Of a stretch of DNA of 42,594 nt, positions 8,937-16,813 are shown piece after piece. The stretch covers positions 1-42,594 of the forward strand of contig JAJFKR010000036.1 in assembly GCA_021773095.1 (NCBI GenBank), written 5' to 3'. The stretch is from Woeseiaceae bacterium. GTDB taxonomy: Bacteria; Pseudomonadota; Gammaproteobacteria; Steroidobacterales; Woeseiaceae. The notes beneath the pieces are model-generated. The model was not told the DNA's origin. It worked only from the letters and a program-made list of their open reading frames with translations, and searched no databases. Position numbers and translations under genes: made by a program. Each line of letters starts with the position of its first letter. Positions within the stretch are counted from its first letter, which is position 1.

Positions 8937-9769
8937 CGGCGTTTGGTCCCGAGATGGCGGTGTTGACGCAACTTGCTCCGGGTGTGCAGAGATTGGTTGC
9001 GCCAAATCCGTCGATGATGACGGGACCGGGAACAAACACGTATCTGTTCGGTAACAACGAAGTCGCGGTACTCGACCCGGGCCCGGTCATTGATAATCAT
9101 CTGAACGCTATTCAGGAGGTTGCCGGGGCACGCATACGATGGGTGATCGTGACGCACACGCATCCCGATCATTCTCCGGCTGCTGCGGAGCTTGCGCGTC
9201 AGACCGGTGCGGAATTGCTGGGCAGGACAGCACCCGAAGGCGAGCATCAGGATAGGACGTTCAAGCCCGATCGCGTACTGGAAGATGGAGATCGATTGTT
9301 GGTCGATGGTGCAGAAATCGAGGTTATTCATACACCCGGGCATGCCTCAAACCACATTTGTTTAAGACACGTGGAGCTAAACTGGATATTCACCGGCGAC
9401 CACGTCATCGATGGCTCGACGGTCGTAATTAATCCGCCCGACGGCAATATGAAGCACTACCTGGAGTCGCTGGCCCGTGTGCAGGACTTACGACCTGCAG
9501 CACTCGCGCCAGGGCATGGTGAACTTATTCGCGACGCGGATCGAGCGATCGACTGGATTATTGATCATCGACTTGAGCGTGAGGCGAAGGTTGCTGCTGC
9601 GCTTAAGGCGAATCCCGGCCTCACCTCGATGGAACTCGTGCCCCATGTTTACAAGGATGTGGACAAGAAACTTTATGGTTGGGCGGAGCGATCGTTGCTG
9701 GCGCATTTGTTGAAGCTGGAAGATGATGGAACAGCCTCCCACAAGGATGGACGGTGGATCAGAGTGTAA
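8933..9769 (+). CDS. Metallo-beta-lactamase-fold hydrolase (LACTB2-like)
   Basis: This 278-residue cytoplasmic enzyme has the binuclear zinc site of the MBL fold: THTHPDH (His75, His77, Asp79, His80), His137 in HTPGHASNH, Asp156 in FTGDHVI, and a later APGHG. The C-terminal 70 residues (HRLEREAKVAAAL onward) form the small winged-helix domain characteristic of LACTB2-like proteins, of which the human member is an endoribonuclease. Bacterial members are usually annotated only as MBL-fold hydrolases, so thioesterase or nuclease activity are both open. The GTG start overlaps the Nudix stop by four bases, indicating translational coupling. An ATG seven codons further on is the alternative start. 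It is the last gene of the three-gene plus-strand set. Confidence 0.9.
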   Translation: MTAFGPEMAVLTQLAPGVQRLVAPNPSMMTGPGTNTYLFGNNEVAVLDPGPVIDNHLNAIQEVAGARIRWVIVTHTHPDHSPAAAELARQTGAELLGRTAPEGEHQDRTFKPDRVLEDGDRLLVDGAEIEVIHTPGHASNHICLRHVELNWIFTGDHVIDGSTVVINPPDGNMKHYLESLARVQDLRPAALAPGHGELIRDADRAIDWIIDHRLEREAKVAAALKANPGLTSMELVPHVYKDVDKKLYGWAERSLLAHLLKLEDDGTASHKDGRWIRV

Positions 9770-9838
9770 TTCTGTGCAATGCGTTATGAGAATCGCTATA
9801 GCAGGTACTGTTGTCGTATTGGTTTTTCCGTTCCCTGA

Positions 9839-10936
9839 CTAGCGCGCACCGAAACACGCTGCGACCCGAAGATTCTTGTATCTCGGGTCCGAGAGCACGG
9901 CTTTGTGTCCGTCAATTACATTGCCCCCGACGTCTGCGTACGGCGCGCCGGAAAACTCTTCATAGTGAACGTTCTGAGTCATACCAAGATGCTGGTAGGC
10001 GCTGATGAACGCGGCGTACGAATTGTCATCGACGGAAACGACCGCGCGAACCTTGTCGATGTCGAGCACAACATTGCTATCGAGTAACCAGTCCGCCAGG
10101 TTTTCCGCCGGAAGCGCGGGAATTGTGTCCGGAACATCAAAACCGCCAGCAAACATGCACACCGACTGCGCGGCAAAATACTTACCCAGGTAGAGAGCAT
10201 GCGTGGCACCCTGCGAATGCCCGCCAACGCGCAGCACCGACCAATTGACAGCTCCGTTATTGATGAAACTCTGCGGAAACTGAAATCCTCGCGCGGCCAG
10301 ATAGTCGACAAGTGCCAGCAAACGGAATTCGGCCCCGTCAGCAAGCGGTGTGTCGCTGACCGTCGAAACGTCAATGCCCGTTAGTTTTTCTTCGCGCACG
10401 TCGCCGGAACAGTTGTCTACGTTCAACCGTGAAATGTCGCCACCACACTCATCGAGATTAACCGAAAAACGATTGTTGTAAGCAACCTGGATAGTGATGT
10501 AATTCGCCTCAAGCGCTTCTTCCAGGAATGTCTGCGAAGGATAGTTTGCGGAGGCTTGATTGTAGGGTCGCCCATAGCTTCCGGTGAAATGGACATAAAC
10601 ACCCTCGATCTGCGTGCCCGTCGGTGGAAACGCGATTACGTGATAGCCAAAGCCGAGAACCGAATCGGCTAGGCTGCCATTTCCGTATTGATCACGACTC
10701 GCGGTATCTGCCGCAGACGGCTGGATTGCACAAAGGAGACCGGCCCCTAACTGCAGACTCGTACTGCAGACAGCGGCGTCCGGCTGTTGATAGCTAACGA
10801 CAGGAGGCGGTGGAGGAGGCGGTGGAATCCCGGACCCGCCACCCGATCCTCCACAGGACGACAGCAGCGGCAGAACAAACAGGCTGTAAATGATTCCGCC
10901 GCTTAGCCTGGCTTCCTGCCTTTGGTGACTGTGCAT
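9839..10936 (-). CDS. Secreted alpha/beta-hydrolase lipoprotein (lipase/esterase-like)
   Basis: A 365-residue predicted lipoprotein. The signal peptide ends at LLSSC (Cys28), followed by a Gly/Ser linker and a run of nine or so prolines, then a globular part from about residue 55. The nucleophile elbow GGHSQG places Ser241 as catalytic serine, and a late GGNVIDGHKAVL may supply the histidine. Several cysteines (Cys57, Cys69, Cys164, Cys176) could form disulfides, in keeping with secretion. It probably hydrolyses an ester at the cell surface; the substrate is unknown. I chose ATG 10936, which has GAGG six bases before it, over an upstream TTG. The gene converges on the MBL-fold gene 69 bp away; I see no clear hairpin terminator between them. 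Confidence 0.78.
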   Translation of the reverse strand: MHSHQRQEARLSGGIIYSLFVLPLLSSCGGSGGGSGIPPPPPPPPVVSYQQPDAAVCSTSLQLGAGLLCAIQPSAADTASRDQYGNGSLADSVLGFGYHVIAFPPTGTQIEGVYVHFTGSYGRPYNQASANYPSQTFLEEALEANYITIQVAYNNRFSVNLDECGGDISRLNVDNCSGDVREEKLTGIDVSTVSDTPLADGAEFRLLALVDYLAARGFQFPQSFINNGAVNWSVLRVGGHSQGATHALYLGKYFAAQSVCMFAGGFDVPDTIPALPAENLADWLLDSNVVLDIDKVRAVVSVDDNSYAAFISAYQHLGMTQNVHYEEFSGAPYADVGGNVIDGHKAVLSDPRYKNLRVAACFGAR

Positions 10937-11097
10937 TCGGGCCTCGACTTTCAACTTGCCACATATCCAGTAACGGAGCGTAGCTCTATTGGTTGACCAC
11001 CACCTGGTTCGGGTTCACACAATAAGCGGCGAGAATCAGGGTGGATCGATTGGGTGGTATCAACGAAGGCCCTTTGACACCGGCCGGGTGAAGTCCT

Positions 11098-11385
11098 CTA
11101 CCTGGACTTCGGCTTCGGATCTTCCGTACTAGCGGGTCTTGTCTTGCCAAATTGCGCTCTTTTTACTGGGTCAACCGGATCGCCCGGGTTGACGATGGTG
11201 CTACCGAGCTCACAAGGAGGGTTCATCGCGTTGCCTACGGGCTCACCGGTTTCTTCGTCAACGAGGAACAGGCAAGGAGGCGGTGCCGGCTTCAATATTG
11301 GGTACTTGTGTTTTTCTGCGTGCGCCGAATTCGACAGCGAGAAAACGAGCATCAAAGATGCAGTTGCGAGTAGGTTCTTGACCAT
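11098..11385 (-). CDS. Small secreted protein of unknown function
   Basis: A 95-residue protein with a clear signal peptide (about residues 1-23, ending AHA). The mature part is short, proline-rich and has two cysteines (PPPCLFLVDEETGEP and NPPCELGS), which could form one disulfide. It ends in a basic, proline-rich tail. I do not recognise a family. The ATG at 11385 is preceded by GGAG at a good distance, which settles it over a longer upstream reading. About 185 bp separate it from the korB stop codon, so it probably has its own promoter. The 160 bp downstream of it hold a weak GC-rich palindrome near 11079-11091, but no convincing terminator. Confidence 0.6.
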   Translation of the reverse strand: MVKNLLATASLMLVFSLSNSAHAEKHKYPILKPAPPPCLFLVDEETGEPVGNAMNPPCELGSTIVNPGDPVDPVKRAQFGKTRPASTEDPKPKSR

Positions 11386-11570
11386 AATTGTCTCCAGCCT
11401 TTTGGGTCGGGCGCTTCCGTCTTGGGGATTCGCTGATCGGAAGATCATCACACAATACGCCCGAAAATTGTGTGACGGGGTACTGAATCTCTTAATGGAA
11501 CGCTCGGTCAGGAACGGTTATCAAGGTTCCCAATTGTCCGAACTCCAAATCCTTTTGTTGCCCTACAATT

Positions 11571-12557
11571 CTAGTCGACGTGCCAGCTGCTTGGGCCTTT
11601 GATGAAGTCTGTGATTGTTTTCGTGCGTTGCATGCGGGATGGATGATGTGCGTAGAACGCGGCTTCGTAGCTCACCGCAGGCTGGCGGTAAATAACGCCC
11701 ATCGCGACGGGCAGGTGCAGGTCGATCAAGAGTCGTGCGATGGTTTTGTTGGCTTCGTCATGGATGAGCACTTTTTCTGGTGATGTGGTCGCATCGACAA
11801 CTTCGAGTTCCAGCGTGTCGCGATTGAGGTGGATGCCCTTACCGTTATTCTCGCCGAACAACATCGGTTCGCCATGTTTTAGATGCAGCTGCGTGTTTGG
11901 TGCATCCTTGCGACCTGTGAAATTGGCGAACACATCTTCGTTGTAGACGATACAGTTTTGAAAGATCTCGATGAGAGATGCACCCTCAAAAGCGTGCGCT
12001 TGTTGCAGAACGTCGCTCATGCCCACTTTGTCCGTGTCGACACCGCGTGCGTAAAACTTCGCACCCGCACCGAGTGCGAACTGTCCCGGTGAAATGGGCG
12101 TGTCGATCGAACCGGCCGGGCTTGACGGCGACGTTGTGCCGACGCGAGAGGTCGGTGAATACTGCCCCTTGGTCAGGCCATATATTTCATTGTTGAATAA
12201 CAAAATCTTAAGACCGATATTACGCCGCAATGCGTGCATCAGGTGATTGCCACCGATCGACAAGCCGTCGCCATCGCCCGTCACTACCCAGACATCGAGT
12301 TCTGGATTCGCGAGCTTCAAGCCCGTCGCTATCGCCGGCGCGCGGCCGTGGATCGTATGGAAGCCATACGTCTCGACGTAATAAGGGAAGCGAGCCGCGC
12401 ATCCGATACCCGAAACGAAAGCTGTGTTTTCCCGACTGGCGCCGACGTTGGCCAATGCCTTGGTCACCGCTTTTAGTACCGCATAATCCCCGCAACCCGG
12501 ACACCAGCGAACCTCTTGCGACGTTGCAAAATCTTTGGCCGTCAATTTCTCGCTCAT
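11571..12557 (-). CDS. korB: 2-oxoacid:ferredoxin oxidoreductase, beta subunit
   Basis: This is the thiamine-diphosphate-binding subunit of a two-subunit 2-oxoacid:ferredoxin oxidoreductase, which converts a 2-oxoacid plus CoA to acyl-CoA, CO2 and reduced ferredoxin. The 328-residue protein has WCPGCGDY near residue 18 and GIGCAAR near 50, cysteines that bind the [4Fe-4S] cluster in this family, and the ThDP motif GDGDGLSIGGNH near 95. The best match is 2-oxoglutarate:ferredoxin oxidoreductase (KorB) of aerobic bacteria, but pyruvate or branched-chain acids cannot be excluded. Its ATG overlaps the korA stop by four bases (ATGA), so the subunits are translationally coupled. A 7Fe ferredoxin gene diverges from the other side of korA and is the likely electron acceptor. 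Confidence 0.94.
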   Translation of the reverse strand: MSEKLTAKDFATSQEVRWCPGCGDYAVLKAVTKALANVGASRENTAFVSGIGCAARFPYYVETYGFHTIHGRAPAIATGLKLANPELDVWVVTGDGDGLSIGGNHLMHALRRNIGLKILLFNNEIYGLTKGQYSPTSRVGTTSPSSPAGSIDTPISPGQFALGAGAKFYARGVDTDKVGMSDVLQQAHAFEGASLIEIFQNCIVYNEDVFANFTGRKDAPNTQLHLKHGEPMLFGENNGKGIHLNRDTLELEVVDATTSPEKVLIHDEANKTIARLLIDLHLPVAMGVIYRQPAVSYEAAFYAHHPSRMQRTKTITDFIKGPSSWHVD

Positions 12558-14395
12558 GACGTTTGCCCCTTCGTGACTGCCGCAATTTTTTCGATAAGCT
12601 CACTGATTAGAAACGGCTGCCCACTGACTTTCGGAAACGAAATCGGATCCAGGCAAAGCTTGTCGCGAAGCAGTGTTGCGAGTTGGCCCGTATTCATTTC
12701 CGGCACCAGAACTTTTTCGAATCGCCCCAGCAGATCGCCGAGGTTTCTCGGCAATGGATGGAGATGCCGCAAATGCACAAAGCTCGCGCCCGTCGCCTTG
12801 GCGGCCTGAAAGACAGGTCCATAGGTCGATCCCCAGCCAACAACAACCAGGTCGCCACTATCATCACCGAGTTCCATGGACTGGTCCGGAATGAAATTAG
12901 CGACAGACTCGACCTTCGCGGCGCGAAGATTCGTCATCGTCTGATGATTCGCCGGGTCGTAGGAAATGTGGCCGGTATCGATGTCTTTTTCCAGACCACC
13001 GATACGGTGCATTAGTCCCGGCATGCCGGGCGTAATCCAGGGTCGGCCGAGGCTGTCCTCGTCGCGAGCAAATGCGCGCCGCTCGGGGCTCTCATCGGAA
13101 TCCGGGACTTCCTTGTGTTTGATGGGGCGCAGTGATGAAACGTCGGGAATCTTCCACGGCTCGGCGGCGTTCGAAAGATAACCGTCGGCCAGCAAAATTA
13201 CAGGCGTCATGTGACGCAGAGCAATGCGAACCGCCTCGATAGCCATTTCAAAACATTCGCCGGATGTGGCTGCCGCAAGTACCGGTATCGGTGTATCGGC
13301 ATTACGGCCATAAACGGCCTGATAAAGATCAGACTGCTCGGTTTTCGTTGGCAGTCCCGTCGACGGTCCGCCGCGCTGCCAATTGACGATCACCAGTGGC
13401 AGCTCAGCATTGACCGCCAGCCCCATGGCCTCGGTCTTCAATGCGATGCCGGGCCCGGAACTTGAGGTCACGCCGATCATGCCACCGTACGATGCGCCGA
13501 TGGCAGCGCAAATAGCAGCAATTTCATCTTCCGCCTGATAGGTACCGACACCCATTTCGCCCAGGCGTGAAAGTCGATGCAATAACGGCGAGGCCGGTGT
13601 AATCGGGTAGGAACAAAACATGACGGACTTGTCGGCCAGTTCACCGGCGGCAGCGATGCCGAGCGCCAACGCTTCAGCTCCTGTGATACTGCGATATTCG
13701 CCGGCCTCCAGTTTTGTTTCTGGCAGTCGGATTTGCGGTAAAGCCGCAGCGAGTTCGGCGGTCTCTCCGTATGCGTGTCCGGCACGCAAGGCGGTGATGT
13801 TGGCGTCACGCAGGGTGGCTTGTTTCGCAAGGCGGCGATTGATCCAGGTTTCGACCGATGCAAGGTCTCGGCCAAACATCCATAGCAGCACACCGAGCGC
13901 CCAGAAGTTCTTGCAGCGTCCACCCTCGCTTTTGCTGAGACCAAACTCTTTGACGGCTTCGAGGTTCAGGTGCGTGATATCAGCAGTCACAAGCTGGAAG
14001 TCGGAAAGGGTGTCACCGTCTCGTGGATCGTTCTCGTAACCGGCCTTGACAAGGTTGCGTTTCGTGAATCCGTCATTATTCAGAATGATCAGCGCACCCT
14101 TTCGGAGCAGCGGCAAGCTCACCTTCAGGGCAGCCGGATTAAATGCGACCAGCACATCGGGCGCATCGCCGGCCGTCGTGATCGGGCCTCCGCCAAGGTT
14201 GATCTGATAGGCAGATACCCCAAACGTTGTACCGACAGGCGCCCGGATTTCGGCCGGATAATCCGGAAACGTCGCGAAATCGGCGCCCGATAGCGCCGTC
14301 GAGACCGTAAATTGCGATCCCATCAGTTGTATGCCGTCGCCGGAATCGCCCGCGAGGCGCACGACGATTGATTCTACATCCTTGTTTTTATTCAC
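12554..14395 (-). CDS. korA: 2-oxoacid:ferredoxin oxidoreductase, fused gamma-alpha subunit
   Basis: The partner of KorB. The 613-residue protein fuses the gamma domain (about 1-190, starting [17 protein letters not shown], with [10 protein letters not shown]) to the alpha, pyrimidine-binding domain (about 220-600, with [12 protein letters not shown] and [18 protein letters not shown]). The YPITP motif near residue 263 is the CoA/substrate-site signature of the family. It catalyses reversible oxidative decarboxylation of a 2-oxoacid with ferredoxin. The start is a GTG at 14395 without an obvious ribosome site, so the true start may differ by a few codons. It overlaps korB by four bases. The divergent ferredoxin gene begins 157 bp away, and this interval probably holds both promoters. 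Confidence 0.94.
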   Translation of the reverse strand: MNKNKDVESIVVRLAGDSGDGIQLMGSQFTVSTALSGADFATFPDYPAEIRAPVGTTFGVSAYQINLGGGPITTAGDAPDVLVAFNPAALKVSLPLLRKGALIILNNDGFTKRNLVKAGYENDPRDGDTLSDFQLVTADITHLNLEAVKEFGLSKSEGGRCKNFWALGVLLWMFGRDLASVETWINRRLAKQATLRDANITALRAGHAYGETAELAAALPQIRLPETKLEAGEYRSITGAEALALGIAAAGELADKSVMFCSYPITPASPLLHRLSRLGEMGVGTYQAEDEIAAICAAIGASYGGMIGVTSSSGPGIALKTEAMGLAVNAELPLVIVNWQRGGPSTGLPTKTEQSDLYQAVYGRNADTPIPVLAAATSGECFEMAIEAVRIALRHMTPVILLADGYLSNAAEPWKIPDVSSLRPIKHKEVPDSDESPERRAFARDEDSLGRPWITPGMPGLMHRIGGLEKDIDTGHISYDPANHQTMTNLRAAKVESVANFIPDQSMELGDDSGDLVVVGWGSTYGPVFQAAKATGASFVHLRHLHPLPRNLGDLLGRFEKVLVPEMNTGQLATLLRDKLCLDPISFPKVSGQPFLISELIEKIAAVTKGQTS

Positions 14396-14552
14396 TAATA
14401 TTGTGCTTTTTGAGATTGAGTCAATGCCGGATCAGGCGCTTGCCCGTGAGTTTAACGCAATCGACAAGTCGCCGGTCATAGAGTTAAATCTGAGCTTGAT
14501 TAGCGGCACGACTTCGCATAGCGTACGCGCTCCGGAAATTGAGATTACCAGC

Positions 14553-14876
14553 ATGACATTCGTTGTTACAGAAGCCTGCATCAAGTGCAAACTAACCGAC
14601 TGCGTCGAGGTTTGCCCGGTGGATTGCTTTCACGAAGGCCCCAATTTTCTCGTCATCGATCCTGATGAGTGCATCGACTGTACCCTGTGCGAACCTGAAT
14701 GCCCGGTTGAGGCTATATATTCCGAAGATGAGTTGCCACCGGGCCAAGAGCAGTATCTCAAGCTCAACGAAGAACTGTCACATGACTGGCCCGTGATCAC
14801 CGAAATGAAAGACCCGCCCGATGATGCGGATGAGTGGCGCGAAGTAAAAGATAAGCTGCAATATTTAGAACGATAG
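14553..14876 (+). CDS. fdxA: 7Fe ferredoxin ([3Fe-4S][4Fe-4S]), FdxA type
   Basis: A 107-residue electron carrier. The cysteine pattern matches Azotobacter ferredoxin I: Cys9, Cys17 and Cys50 would bind the [3Fe-4S] cluster, and Cys21, Cys40, Cys43 and Cys46 the [4Fe-4S] cluster; Cys12 is extra. The blocks [18 protein letters not shown] and [17 protein letters not shown] are diagnostic. The C-terminal 45 residues are acidic and helical, as in the family. The ATG at 14553 fits the conserved N-terminus [12 protein letters not shown]; the frame is open upstream but that part has no similarity to ferredoxin. Divergent from korAB, it is the likely partner that accepts electrons from the 2-oxoacid oxidoreductase. 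A REP-like hairpin cluster starts at the last base of its stop codon. Confidence 0.95.
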   Translation: MTFVVTEACIKCKLTDCVEVCPVDCFHEGPNFLVIDPDECIDCTLCEPECPVEAIYSEDELPPGQEQYLKLNEELSHDWPVITEMKDPPDDADEWREVKDKLQYLER

Positions 14877-14971
14877 TAGGAGCGCGCCCCCGCGCGCGAA
14901 GCGAAGCAGCGGCCGTAAGGCCGCCAATGCCAGGCGCGCAAAAATTTGTCGGCCGCGAGGCGGCCTCCTAC
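14876..14971. repeat. REP-like cluster of three hairpins (BIME-like)
   Basis: Between convergent fdxA and the dehalogenase-like gene lie three GC-rich hairpins. The first (14876-14897) begins GTAGGA and has arms GCGCGC around CCCC. The second (14909-14924) has GCGGCC around GTAA. The third (14951-14971) has GGCCGC around GAG and ends TCCTAC, the inverted form of the first head. The inverted outer units with a common GTAGGA head are the layout of REP/BIME elements. The heads overlap both flanking stop codons. Such elements commonly act as bidirectional terminators and mRNA stabilisers. A further single unit occurs at 30074-30094. Confidence 0.8.
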
Positions 14972-15852
14972 GACGCAAATTCGATCAACACCTCCGCCAA
15001 CTCCGCCCCGCTATCTTCCTGCAGAAAGTGCCCCGCATTCTTAATCTTCACGTGCTCGAGCCTTTTTGCGCCCGGAACAGTTTTCTGCCAGACCTTTTCA
15101 CCACCACGCGTGATCGGATCCCGGTTGCTGAACGTCGTAAGAAACGGTTTTTGCCAGTCTTCAAATACAGCCCATGCGGCTCGATTGGCGGCTGTGGCGG
15201 TATCGTCCGGCGTTGAGGGAACGAGCAACGGAAAAGCGCGAGCTCCGGCCTTGAATTTTGCAGAGGGAAATGGCGCGTCGTAAGCCGCAATTTCCGCATC
15301 GCTTAATTCCTTAATCGTCCCTTTTTGTAGCAGCTTGCCGATCGGAAACCAGGGGCTGAAGCGCGCGAAGTTCTGCCAGATTCTGAATGCTGTTGGTAGT
15401 TTCTGATCACCCGTCACGAGGCCTCCATTACCCAGGGCTATACGAGCAAATCGCTGTTCATTCTCCGCCGCGACTCGCAGGCCGATGAGTGAGCCCCAGT
15501 CCTGACAGAACAGCGTGATGTCCTTGAGATCAAGCGACTCGATAAACTGTTTCATCCAGCTAACGTGTCCCGCGTAGGTGTAATCGCTCTTGTTAGCGGG
15601 TTTATCGGATTTGCCAAAACCAATCAGGTCAGGCGCAATTACACGAAACCCGGCGTCCCGGAGTGGCGGAATCATGTGGCGGTAGAGATATGACCAGCTC
15701 GGCTCGCCATGCAGTAACAATATGACGGCGCCATCCTTTGGACCTTCATCGATGTAATGCATTCGTAAACCGTCAACTTCAATGAAGTTGGGATTGAAGT
15801 TGTAGTTGGGGAGATTCTCAAAACGTGAGTCGGGGGTACGCAGTGCCTGCAT
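14968..15852 (-). CDS. Haloalkane dehalogenase-like alpha/beta hydrolase (HLD-I type)
   Basis: A 294-residue cytoplasmic alpha/beta hydrolase with the features of haloalkane dehalogenase subfamily I, which hydrolyses carbon-halogen bonds. The oxyanion/halide motif HGEPSWSYLYR starts at His48; the nucleophile is Asp118 in FCQDWGS rather than serine, next to halide-binding Trp119. Trp159 in the cap is a candidate second halide-binding Trp. Asp245 in FSNRDPIT and His275 in NAGHFLQED complete the triad. Family and residues fit well, but natural substrates of many such proteins are unknown and may not be halogenated compounds. It diverges from the HSL-type esterase gene across a 50-bp gap. The stop codon lies inside a REP-like hairpin. 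Confidence 0.88.
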   Translation of the reverse strand: MQALRTPDSRFENLPNYNFNPNFIEVDGLRMHYIDEGPKDGAVILLLHGEPSWSYLYRHMIPPLRDAGFRVIAPDLIGFGKSDKPANKSDYTYAGHVSWMKQFIESLDLKDITLFCQDWGSLIGLRVAAENEQRFARIALGNGGLVTGDQKLPTAFRIWQNFARFSPWFPIGKLLQKGTIKELSDAEIAAYDAPFPSAKFKAGARAFPLLVPSTPDDTATAANRAAWAVFEDWQKPFLTTFSNRDPITRGGEKVWQKTVPGAKRLEHVKIKNAGHFLQEDSGAELAEVLIEFAS

Positions 15853-15902
15853 TAGTCGTGTACTCTCAATTATCGTCTGTCAGTGAACCATCATAAACTC
15901 AA

Positions 15903-16802
15903 ATGAGCAGTACTCGCGCCAAAATTATTCGCAGGATCTCGAGCGCCTACGTACGCCGCCTCAACATTGCCAATGTTGATTTCGAACAGGTTCGCCGTCT
16001 GTGGAACAAATTCGGCAAGTTGCTGGTTACCGCGTTCGGTGTGCACGTGCAATCCGGCGAGATCAATGGCCTCTATGTCGAGTGGTTGACGCCGAAGGAA
16101 CGTATGGACGGCAAATTGATGCTCTATTTGCACGGCGGTGGCTACGTTGTCGGCGGTTGCGATATGCATCGCCAAATGGTCAGCCACATAGCCCGGGCGG
16201 GCCGTATCCGAACGCTGTTACCCGAGTATCGTCTGGCACCCGAGCACAAATTTCCCGCGGCGATAGATGATGCTGTGGCGATCTACAAGTCAATTCTGGA
16301 CATGGGCATCAAGGCGGAGGACATTGTGTTTGCGGGCGATTCTGCCGGTGGTGGGCTAGCAGTTGCGACGATGCTGGCGCTACGGGATGCCGCTGATCCC
16401 ATGCCCGCAGCCGCGGTATTGCTGTCCCCTTTTCTGGATGTCACGGGCAGCGGTAATTCGATGCAAGCGCGCGCGGCACAGGACCCCTGGTTTCGTCCTG
16501 AGGACCTGGAATTTATTGCAGAGCAGTATTGCGATTCCCACCAACGTCGTTTCCCGCGCGTGTCACCGGTTTTCGCAAACGTAGAAGGGCTGCCACCGCT
16601 GTTCATCCAGGTGGGTGATGATGAGATCCTGTTAAGCGATTCGGAACGTATAGCGGATGAGTGTATTGCTGCCGGGATTGATGTTGATCTCGAGGTTTGG
16701 CCCGAGATGTGGCATGTGTTTCAGATGTTCGTCCGCAAGATGCCGGAGTCGCAGCGGGCCATCAGAAAAATGGGTGCGTACATTCAGTCTCGCTGGAACT
16801 AG
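15903..16802 (+). CDS. HSL-family (family IV) alpha/beta-hydrolase esterase
   Basis: The 299-residue protein has the hormone-sensitive-lipase-like signatures: HGGGY at about 77-81, which forms the oxyanion hole, and GDSAGGG with nucleophile Ser147. Asp in GDDEILLSDSE (about 240) and His in WPEMWHVFQMF (about 270) complete the triad. Members hydrolyse short-chain acyl esters. No signal peptide is seen, so it is cytoplasmic. It is divergent from the dehalogenase-like gene and convergent, with an 11-bp gap, on the methyltransferase gene. No link to either is evident. Assignment to the family is secure; substrate is not known. Confidence 0.92.
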   Translation: MSSTRAKIIRRISSAYVRRLNIANVDFEQVRRLWNKFGKLLVTAFGVHVQSGEINGLYVEWLTPKERMDGKLMLYLHGGGYVVGGCDMHRQMVSHIARAGRIRTLLPEYRLAPEHKFPAAIDDAVAIYKSILDMGIKAEDIVFAGDSAGGGLAVATMLALRDAADPMPAAAVLLSPFLDVTGSGNSMQARAAQDPWFRPEDLEFIAEQYCDSHQRRFPRVSPVFANVEGLPPLFIQVGDDEILLSDSERIADECIAAGIDVDLEVWPEMWHVFQMFVRKMPESQRAIRKMGAYIQSRWN

Positions 16803-16813
16803 ACAACGCCGAA

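Noticed and set aside
9770..9838. Terminator between the convergent MBL-fold and lipase genes
   Set aside because: No stable hairpin with a U-tract could be found.
9786..9842. 18-codon hydrophobic frame after the MBL-fold gene
   Set aside because: Too short, no ribosome site, and it overlaps the lipase stop region.
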